Source: an uncultured Solirubrobacterales bacterium (GTDB taxonomy: Bacteria > Actinomycetota > Thermoleophilia > Solirubrobacterales > Solirubrobacteraceae). From it: 11,614 nucleotides of DNA. The translations under genes and the position numbers were made by a program. Numbering within the stretch: position 1 is the first letter of the stretch; the number at the start of each line of letters is the position of its first letter. The stretch lies in NCBI GenBank assembly GCA_903830015.1, contig CAIKSH010000152.1, forward strand, positions 1 to 11,614. Reading direction: 5' to 3'. Under the pieces are notes generated by a model. The model worked only from the letters and a program-made list of their open reading frames with translations, ran no database searches and had not been told where the DNA came from. This document shows, one piece after another, positions 7,047 to 11,614 of the stretch.

Positions 7047-7429
7047 TGCTGGCAGCCGGTCAGGGCCGGTGCCATCTCTTCGAGCTCTTCGTCGCTGAAG
7101 ACCCGGGAGCGGATCAGGAAGCGCACCCCCTCAGGCGCCTCGACCGAGAAGCCTGAGCCCCGCCCGGGCACCACGTCGACCGTCAGGTGGGTGTGGGCCC
7201 AGACCTCGTACTGGTCGGGCCCCATGTAGAAGGGCTGCCCGGCCACCTCGCCGAGGTAGACCTCGCGCGAGCCGACCTGGAAGTCGTCCCGCGGGTAACA
7301 CATCGGGCTGGAGCCGTCGCAGCAGCCGCCCGACTGGTGGAACAGGAGCGGCCCGTGGCGCTCGGCGAGGCGCCCGACCAGCTCCGCGGCCTGCGGGGTG
7401 ATCGTGACGCGCTCGCCGTCTGCGGCCAT
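7043..7429 (-). CDS. DUF779 protein, partner of aldehyde dehydrogenase
   Basis: This 128-residue protein has the marks of DUF779: LLFHQSGGCCDGSSPMCYP at 28-46, with the Cys36-Cys37 pair and Cys44, and VWAHTHLTVD at 76-85 with His79 and His81. Conserved Cys and His in a small soluble protein suggest metal or thiol chemistry, but the function of DUF779 is not established to my knowledge. The gene starts 4 nt after the aldehyde dehydrogenase stop on the same strand, with no separate ribosome binding site, so translational coupling is likely. The same pairing is known from other actinobacteria (for example Rv0458-Rv0459 in Mycobacterium tuberculosis). An extra Cys126 lies two residues from the end. 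Its TAG stop overlaps that of the convergent small ORF. Confidence 0.9.
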   Translation of the reverse strand: MAADGERVTITPQAAELVGRLAERHGPLLFHQSGGCCDGSSPMCYPRDDFQVGSREVYLGEVAGQPFYMGPDQYEVWAHTHLTVDVVPGRGSGFSVEAPEGVRFLIRSRVFSDEELEEMAPALTGCQH

Positions 7430-7433
7430 CGGC

Positions 7434-8951
7434 CTAGAAGAACCCGAGCTTGTTCTCGTCGTAGGAGACGAGCAGGTTCTTGGTCTGCTGGTAGTGGTTG
7501 AGCATCATCGAGTGGTTCTCCCGCCCGATGCCCGAACCCTTGTAACCGCCGAAGGCGGCGTGGGCCGGGTAGTCGTGGTAGCAGTTGGTCCACACCCGGC
7601 CGGCGTGGATGGCGCGCCCGGCCCGGTAGGCGGTGTTCAGGTCCCGCGTCCAGACTCCGGCGCCCAGGCCGTAGAGCGTGTCGTTGGCGATCTCGATCGC
7701 ATCGTCGAAGTCGCTGAACGTCGTAACCGAGACCACCGGCCCGAAGATCTCCTCCTGGAAGATCCTCATGTCGTTGGTGCCCTTGAAGACGGTCGGCTCG
7801 ACGTAGTAGCCGCCCTCGCGACCCTTGACCTCGCGGGCGTTGCCGCCCATCAGGATCTCGGCTCCCTCGGACTTGCCGATGTCGATGTAGGACATGATCT
7901 TCTCGAACTGGTCGTTGGAGGCCTGCGCCCCGACCATCGTCGCCGGGTCGAGCGGGTCGCCGAGGTTGATTGCCTCCACGCGCTCGAGCGCCCTCTCCAT
8001 GAACGCGTCGTAGATCGAGTCCTGGATCAGCGCCCGGCTCGGGCAGGTGCAGACCTCGCCCTGGTTGAGGGCGAAGAGGACGAAACCCTCCAGCGCCTTG
8101 TCGAAGTAGGCGTCGTCGGCCTCCATCACGTCGGCGAAGAAGATGTTCGGGCTCTTGCCTCCGAGCTCGAGCGTCACCGGGATGATGCTCTCCGAGGCGT
8201 ACTGCATGATCAGCCGCCCCGTGGTGGTCTCGCCGGTAAAGGCGATCTTGGCGACCCGGTCGCTGGAGGCGAGCGGCTTGCCGGCCTCGACCCCGAAGCC
8301 GTTGACCACGTTCAGCACGCCGGGCGGAAGCAGGTCGCCGACCAGCTCGACGAACTTCAGGATCGACCACGGCGTCTGCTCGGCCGGCTTGAGGACGACG
8401 CAGTTGCCGGCAGCCAGCGCCGGGGCGAGCTTCCAGGTGGCCATCAGCAGCGGGAAGTTCCACGGGATGATCTGTCCGACCACGCCGAGCGGCTCGTGGA
8501 AGTGGTAGGCCACCGAGTCGTTGCTGAGCTGGGACATCGTCCCCTCCTGCGCGCGGATCGCTCCCGCGAAGTAGCGGAAGTGGTCGATCGCCAGCGGCAG
8601 GTCGGCGGCCGTCGTCTCACGGATCGGCTTGCCGTTCTCCCAGGTCTCGGCGACGGCGAGCGCGTCGAGGTTCTCCTCCATGCGGTCGGCGATCTTGAGC
8701 AGGATGTTCGAGCGTTCGGTGACGCTGGTCGCGCCCCACTCGTCCTTGGCCGCGTGCGCGGCGTCCAGCGCAAGCTCGATGTCCTGCTCGTTGGAGCGGG
8801 CGATCTCGCAGAACGCCTTTCCGTCGACCGGCGAGATGTTCTCGAAGTATTCGCCGCTGCTCGGGGCGACCCACTCGCCACCGATGTAGTTGTCGTAACG
8901 CTCCTTCAGTCCGCCGAGAACCTTGATCTCGGCTACCAGTTCCTCAAGCAT
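7434..8951 (-). CDS. NAD-dependent aldehyde dehydrogenase (ExaC/ThcA type)
   Basis: This 505-residue enzyme oxidises an aldehyde to the carboxylic acid with NAD+ in the cytosol. The key residues are all present: Asn165 in PWNFP, Lys188 in KPAEQTP, Glu262 in LELGGKSPN, the nucleophile Cys301 in GEVCTCPSR, and EEIFGP at 400-405. Length, the GEVCTC motif and the DUF779 neighbour match the acetaldehyde dehydrogenase group that includes Pseudomonas ExaC and Rhodococcus ThcA, so short aliphatic aldehydes are the likely substrates. The ATG at 8951 is chosen because GGGAG lies 6 nt before it; an in-frame extension to 9023 would run through A/T-ending codons and into the inverted-repeat region. Downstream it is coupled to the DUF779 gene. 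The 135-nt gap above it contains likely control sites. Confidence 0.95.
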   Translation of the reverse strand: MLEELVAEIKVLGGLKERYDNYIGGEWVAPSSGEYFENISPVDGKAFCEIARSNEQDIELALDAAHAAKDEWGATSVTERSNILLKIADRMEENLDALAVAETWENGKPIRETTAADLPLAIDHFRYFAGAIRAQEGTMSQLSNDSVAYHFHEPLGVVGQIIPWNFPLLMATWKLAPALAAGNCVVLKPAEQTPWSILKFVELVGDLLPPGVLNVVNGFGVEAGKPLASSDRVAKIAFTGETTTGRLIMQYASESIIPVTLELGGKSPNIFFADVMEADDAYFDKALEGFVLFALNQGEVCTCPSRALIQDSIYDAFMERALERVEAINLGDPLDPATMVGAQASNDQFEKIMSYIDIGKSEGAEILMGGNAREVKGREGGYYVEPTVFKGTNDMRIFQEEIFGPVVSVTTFSDFDDAIEIANDTLYGLGAGVWTRDLNTAYRAGRAIHAGRVWTNCYHDYPAHAAFGGYKGSGIGRENHSMMLNHYQQTKNLLVSYDENKLGFF

Positions 8952-8957
8952 CAAAAT

Positions 8958-8964
8958 CTCCCTC
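8958..8964 (-). promoter_or_regulatory. Shine-Dalgarno site fixing the aldehyde dehydrogenase start
   Basis: The minus strand reads GAGGGAG, then ATTTTG, then ATG at 8951. The 6-nt spacing is good. It supports 8951 rather than the longer in-frame start at 9023. Confidence 0.7.
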
Positions 8965-9017
8965 TCTCCGGTTCCCCGAATTACGGTCAATGCGACCTTC
9001 TCCGATGTCGCCACGGA

Positions 9018-9054
9018 TTGCAACCCGCAATTTGCGCACTTACCCCCAGTGCGC
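9018..9054. promoter_or_regulatory. Nested inverted repeats, likely operator of the aldehyde dehydrogenase operon
   Basis: Three overlapping dyads lie 67-103 nt upstream of the dehydrogenase start. TTGC-N5-GCAA spans 9018-9030 and includes TTGCAA (9018-9023). CGCAA-T-TTGCG (9026-9036) is a perfect 11-bp palindrome around one base. GCGCACT-TACCCCC-AGTGCGC (9034-9054) has perfect 7-bp arms around 7 nt. A shorter GGTC-N5-GACC lies at 8985-8997, between this cluster and the gene. Such density suggests regulator binding sites. The 7-bp-arm element could also be an RNA hairpin within the leader or after the upstream oxidoreductase gene, which ends about 33 nt away. Confidence 0.5.
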
Positions 9055-9086
9055 GAGCTGCCGCGAAATGGGGCGCCGCGGCGGGC

Positions 9087-10067
9087 TCAGGCGGTCTCGA
9101 GGACGACCTTGCCGGTGGCGCCGCGGCCGTCGATCAGCTTCAGCGCTTCGGCCGCCTGGTCCATCGAAAAGCGGGCTCCGACGATCGGGCGCACGAAGCC
9201 GCCGTCGATCAGTTCGGCGAGCGCCGCGCCGGTCTCGGCCACGTAGCCGGGGTTGCTGAGCGCCCATTCGCCCCAGCCGGCCCCGACCACCGAGGTGTTC
9301 TTCAGCAGCAAGCGGTTGACCTTCACCTCGGGGATCGAGCCGCCGGTGAACCCCACCACGACCACGCGGCCGGCCCGGTTGAGCGAGCGCAGGCTGTCGG
9401 TGAAGCGGTCGCCGCCGACCGGGTCGAGGACCAGGTCGGCCCCGCCGAGCTCGAGCACGGCGTCCTTCCAGTCGCCGTCGGATCGCACGACCTCGTCGGC
9501 GCCCGCCTCGCGGGCCACCTTCTCCTTCTCGTCGCTGGAGACCACGGCGATCGTCCTCGCGCCAACGCCCTTCGCCACCTGGATCGAAGCCGTTCCGACC
9601 CCGCCGGCGGCGCCGTGGACGAGCACCGTCTCCCCCGCCTCCAGCTTGCCGCGCGTGACCAGCGAGAACCAGGCGGTGTGGTAGTTGAGGATCACCGACG
9701 CGCCCTGGGCGAAGTCAAGCTCGTCGGAGAGCGGGAAGGTGAAGTGAACCGGCGCCACCGCCTTCTCGGCAAAGCCGCCGAGCATGCAGAAGGCCATCAC
9801 CCGCTGGCCGGGCTCGAACCCGGAGCTGGCCTGCGCGACGGTGCCGGCGACCTCGCTGCCCGGAACAAAGGGCAGCTCGGGCTTCACCTGGTACTCGCCG
9901 CGGGTCTGGAGGACCTCCGGAAAGGAGACGCCGATCGCCTCCACGTCGATCAGGACGCCCTCGCCGGGCGTCATCAGCGCACCGGCCTCCAGCGTGGGGT
10001 CGGGCAGCTCGACCTCGGACAGGGCGCCATCGGGCCCGCTCAGCTCGGTGATCTGGATCGCTCGCAT
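9087..10067 (-). CDS. Zinc-less quinone oxidoreductase-like (MDR family) enzyme
   Basis: This 326-residue protein fits the NADPH:quinone oxidoreductase branch of the medium-chain dehydrogenase/reductase superfamily. The N-terminal GroES-like domain has GVSFPEVLQTRGEYQ (46-60) and LPFVPGSEVAG (65-75), the branch's version of the substrate-side motif. The Rossmann domain has VHGAAGGVG (150-158). The structural-zinc cysteine cluster and the catalytic zinc ligands of alcohol dehydrogenases are absent, as expected for this branch. It should reduce quinones or other enones or enals with NADPH in the cytosol; the exact substrate is open. The ATG has no Shine-Dalgarno but has TAGCGT 8 nt upstream. 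It is divergent from the Nudix gene across 45 nt. It lies upstream of the aldehyde dehydrogenase on the same strand, so a link to carbonyl detoxification is plausible but not shown. Confidence 0.9.
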   Translation of the reverse strand: MRAIQITELSGPDGALSEVELPDPTLEAGALMTPGEGVLIDVEAIGVSFPEVLQTRGEYQVKPELPFVPGSEVAGTVAQASSGFEPGQRVMAFCMLGGFAEKAVAPVHFTFPLSDELDFAQGASVILNYHTAWFSLVTRGKLEAGETVLVHGAAGGVGTASIQVAKGVGARTIAVVSSDEKEKVAREAGADEVVRSDGDWKDAVLELGGADLVLDPVGGDRFTDSLRSLNRAGRVVVVGFTGGSIPEVKVNRLLLKNTSVVGAGWGEWALSNPGYVAETGAALAELIDGGFVRPIVGARFSMDQAAEALKLIDGRGATGKVVLETA

Positions 10068-10075
10068 GGCGGGCG

Positions 10076-10081
10076 ACGCTA
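10076..10081 (-). promoter_or_regulatory. Putative -10 box for leaderless quinone oxidoreductase transcript
   Basis: TAGCGT on the minus strand is followed by 8 nt and then the ATG at 10067. Its own -35 position would fall on the -10 box of the divergent Nudix gene at 10101-10106. No TTGACA-like hexamer is present there, so the promoter would rely on the -10 or on an activator. Confidence 0.5.
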
Positions 10082-10100
10082 CCAGCCACCGGCGGCCGGA

Positions 10101-10106
10101 TAGCCT
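10101..10106 (+). promoter_or_regulatory. Putative -10 box for leaderless Nudix transcript
   Basis: TAGCCT is followed by GCCGCC and then the GTG at 10113, a 6-nt gap that puts the transcription start on the start codon. No Shine-Dalgarno exists. The -35 position (about 10078-10083) overlaps the divergent TAGCGT box. Confidence 0.5.
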
Positions 10107-10112
10107 GCCGCC

Positions 10113-10628
10113 GTGGCCGCCGAACCCGACCTCAACCCGCAGCTGGCCCGTTCACGCTTCTGCCCGGCCTGCGGCGCCGAGGCGCAGGTCGACCATCCTC
10201 GCTCGCTGAGCTGCGAGGCCTGCGGCTTCATCGCCTACTCCAACCCCAAGCCGGTGGCCTGCGTGATCCCGCTGGAGCAGGACGGCTCGGTCTGGCTGCT
10301 GCGCCGCGGCTTCGACCCGGGCGCCGGGCTGTGGACCTTCCCCGGGGGCTTCGTCGACCTCGGCGAGTCGGCCGAGCAGGCCGCGCGCCGCGAGGTGATG
10401 GAGGAGCTCGAGGTCGAAGTGGAGCTCGGCCCGCTCCACGGCGTCTACTCCCGCCCGGACGACCGGATCCTGCTCGTCGTCTACACCGGCCGCCTGCTCG
10501 GCGAGCCCTCGCTCACCGACGAGGCGGTCGAAGTGCAGGCCTTCGCACCGGCCGAGATCCCGTGGGACGAGATGGCCTTCTGGTCGACCGAGGTCGCGCT
10601 GCGTGACCTCGGCGTGGAGCGCGGGTAG
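10113..10628 (+). CDS. Zinc-ribbon Nudix hydrolase
   Basis: This 171-residue protein joins a small C4 zinc ribbon (Cys17, Cys20, Cys34, Cys37; FCPACG and CEACGF) to a Nudix domain, as in the NudC-like group but without the long N-terminal NudC domain. The Nudix box starts at Gly79 and continues through Glu85 and REVMEEL at 93-99, so the metal-binding glutamates are intact. The usual Gly near the end of the box (EExGU) is Glu100 here. I do not see the SQPWPFPQS motif that marks true NADH pyrophosphatases, so the nucleotide-diphosphate substrate is unassigned. The protein should be cytosolic. The GTG start has no Shine-Dalgarno and a TAGCCT box 6 nt upstream. The MOSC gene follows after 9 nt, with its proposed -10 box on this gene's stop codon. 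Confidence 0.9.
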   Translation: MAAEPDLNPQLARSRFCPACGAEAQVDHPRSLSCEACGFIAYSNPKPVACVIPLEQDGSVWLLRRGFDPGAGLWTFPGGFVDLGESAEQAARREVMEELEVEVELGPLHGVYSRPDDRILLVVYTGRLLGEPSLTDEAVEVQAFAPAEIPWDEMAFWSTEVALRDLGVERG

Positions 10629-10631
10629 CCT
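10603..10631 (+). promoter_or_regulatory. Putative promoter of the MOSC gene inside the end of the Nudix gene
   Basis: GTGACC (10603-10608) resembles TTGACA and is separated by exactly 17 nt from TAGCCT (10626-10631), which lies 6 nt before the ATG at 10638. The TAG of the -10 box is at the same time the stop codon of the Nudix gene. This is the best -35/-10 pair found among the proposed leaderless promoters. Confidence 0.55.
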
Positions 10632-10637
10632 TCGCCC

Positions 10638-11093
10638 ATGGCCGGGCGCGTCGAATCGATCCACCTCACCGCCGAGCATGGCGGCGAGCCGTTCGCCGTC
10701 GAAACCGCGGTCGCGGTGGCCGGCAAGGGCCTGGAGGGCGACCGCTACTTCCAGGACGAGCAGCCGCCCCTCAACCAGCTCACGCTGATCGAGTCCGAGG
10801 CGATCGACTCGGTGGCCGAGGCCGACCCGTCGCTCGCCCTGGCCCCCGGCGAGTCGCGGCGCCAGGTGACCACCTCGGGTGTCGACCTGAACGCCCTGGT
10901 CGGAAAGGAGTTCAGCGTCGGCGAGGTCCGCTGCCGCGGGGTGGAGCTCTGCGAGCCGTGCAGCCACCTCGAGAAGCACACCGGCCGCGCCGGAATCATG
11001 CGCGCGATGGTCCACCGGGCCGGGCTGAACGCCGAAATCCTCGCCGGCGGGACCATCTCCGTGGGCGACGAAGTGCAGCCCGCGCCGGCCTGA
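10638..11093 (+). CDS. MOSC-domain protein
   Basis: This 151-residue protein is a stand-alone MOSC (molybdenum cofactor sulfurase C-terminal) domain, a beta-rich fold that in better-known members handles sulfur carried on a cysteine or binds molybdopterin. Visible family features are GKGLEGDRYF (29-38), RRQVTTSGVDLN (74-85) and the cysteine motif GVELCEPCSHLEK (101-113, with Cys105 and Cys108), where the conserved sulfur-carrying Cys is expected. No molybdenum enzyme or cofactor gene is in the window, so its partner is unknown. It may be co-transcribed with the Nudix gene 9 nt upstream, or use its own promoter overlapping that gene's stop. The ATG at 10638 has no Shine-Dalgarno. A GC-rich hairpin follows directly after the stop. 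Confidence 0.88.
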   Translation: MAGRVESIHLTAEHGGEPFAVETAVAVAGKGLEGDRYFQDEQPPLNQLTLIESEAIDSVAEADPSLALAPGESRRQVTTSGVDLNALVGKEFSVGEVRCRGVELCEPCSHLEKHTGRAGIMRAMVHRAGLNAEILAGGTISVGDEVQPAPA

Positions 11094-11110
11094 AGGCCCG
11101 CGAAGGGCTT
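11094..11110 (+). terminator. Hairpin directly after the MOSC stop, possible terminator
   Basis: AGGCCC-GCGAA-GGGCTT can form a 6-bp stem (one G-U pair) with a 5-nt loop, starting on the base after the TGA. There is no following T-run, so a classical intrinsic terminator is not supported. Placement between two genes makes a 3'-end or mRNA-protecting role possible. Confidence 0.3.
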
Positions 11111-11168
11111 CGTGCAGCGACCCGGCGCCCGCAGGAACCCGGTTCGCTAGCGTCAAAGGGGAGTAGTG

Positions 11169-11614
11169 ATGGACCTCTCCGCGAAATCCGCCCGGGGCGT
11201 TGCGGCTGCCCTTGTTGCCGTAGCGCTGGCTGCGACGGCGTACGCTGCCCTGCCCGCCACGGCCGGCGCCGCCCCCCTGAAGAAGATCACCACCCTCACC
11301 GGGGTCAAGCTCACCGAGTACTACCCGGTGCCCGAGGTGTGGTTCGTCGGCCGCAAGGTCTCGGCGCCGGGCCTGTCGAGCAAGCACCGCGTCGACTGGC
11401 TCTACTCCGGGCGCGGCATCGTGATGGAGGGCGCGGGCATCGACCTGCAGGGACGCCCGGTCGAGATGGTGGACGGCTTCAACGTCGGCTGGCTGAGCGA
11501 CTCAAAGACCAGCTACCTGTGGCGCGCCGAGGGCTACTGGAAGAACCGCCTGGGCAAATTCACCTTCCCCTACCAGGCCCCGATCAACGGGCGCTGGTGG
11601 TACAACGGCACCGG
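11169..11614 (+). CDS. Secreted protein, 5' part only (possible 3D-domain protein)
   Basis: The frame is open from the ATG at 11169 to the right edge (148 full codons, no stop), so the gene is cut by the window. AAGGGGAG lies 5 nt before the ATG; an in-frame GTG at 11166 is the alternative start. Residues 1-35 form a signal peptide: charged start, Ala/Val/Leu run, and a cleavage site near TAGAAP. The mature region contains LTEYYPVPEVWFVGRKV, HRVDWLYSGRGIVMEGAGID and many Trp/Tyr/Gly residues. The TEYYP segment followed by RGIVMEG recalls secreted 3D-domain (double-psi barrel, wall-associated) proteins that I associate with Solirubrobacterales, but the diagnostic Asp-containing core would lie beyond the edge. 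Treat that name as tentative; extracellular location is the firmer statement. Confidence 0.75.
   Translation, partial: MDLSAKSARGVAAALVAVALAATAYAALPATAGAAPLKKITTLTGVKLTEYYPVPEVWFVGRKVSAPGLSSKHRVDWLYSGRGIVMEGAGIDLQGRPVEMVDGFNVGWLSDSKTSYLWRAEGYWKNRLGKFTFPYQAPINGRWWYNGT

Noticed and set aside
7398..10103. A 901-codon open frame on the plus strand, antisense to the aldehyde dehydrogenase and quinone oxidoreductase genes
   Set aside because: It mirrors two well-recognised genes on the minus strand. G/C-ending codons leave few antisense stops, and the translation is a low-complexity Asp/Arg/Gly/Leu-rich sequence with no fold signature.
10152..11387. A 411-codon minus-strand frame across the Nudix and MOSC genes
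   Set aside because: It is the antisense shadow of two genes with complete motifs, and its product is rich in Arg, Gly, Ala and His with no recognisable domain.

Overview
The window looks like ordinary chromosome from a GC-rich actinobacterium. By eye it is about 70% G+C, with codon third positions almost all G or C. The mix of genes, and start codons sitting a few bases after a -10-like box, would fit the Thermoleophilia (Solirubrobacterales and relatives). That placement is an inference from style, not from a marker gene. No insertion sequence, integrase, CRISPR array, phage gene or restriction gene was seen.

Layout, left to right: (1) 50-2254 (+), an MMPL/RND-type membrane transporter. 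(2) An A+T-richer intergenic patch with a tandem 10-bp repeat, followed by a two-domain XRE-type DNA-binding protein ending at 3032 (+). Its stop codon overlaps that of a five-helix membrane protein on the other strand (3029-3586, -). (3) That gene lies downstream of an HdeD-like six-helix membrane protein (3627-4199, -), probably in the same transcript. (4) Divergently, an SDR oxidoreductase (4284-5036, +). (5) A secreted TAP-like alpha/beta-hydrolase peptidase (5052-6668, -), preceded by tRNA-Thr(GGU) (6730-6802, -). (6) A probable 53-residue small protein (6885-7046, +) that again shares a CTAG stop overlap, here with a DUF779 gene (7043-7429, -). The DUF779 gene follows an ExaC/ThcA-type aldehyde dehydrogenase (7434-8951, -), and upstream of that is a zinc-less quinone oxidoreductase-like gene (9087-10067, -). 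(7) Divergent from it, a zinc-ribbon Nudix hydrolase (10113-10628, +) and a MOSC-domain protein (10638-11093, +). (8) The 5' part of a secreted protein that runs off the right edge (from 11169, +).

Functionally, 7.0-11.1 kb reads as a small redox, aldehyde and nucleotide housekeeping neighbourhood. The aldehyde dehydrogenase and DUF779 genes, 4 nt apart, form the clearest operon; DUF779 is a repeated but functionally undefined partner of this dehydrogenase type. The 2.3-4.2 kb part looks like regulation and envelope or stress membrane functions.

The most informative non-coding signal is a TANNNT box 6-9 nt upstream of at least five start codons on both strands, which suggests leaderless transcripts. 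At 10076-10106 two such boxes are arranged so that two divergent promoters should exclude each other. A cluster of nested inverted repeats at 9018-9054 is a good operator candidate for the aldehyde dehydrogenase operon. I saw no clearly new multi-gene system here.
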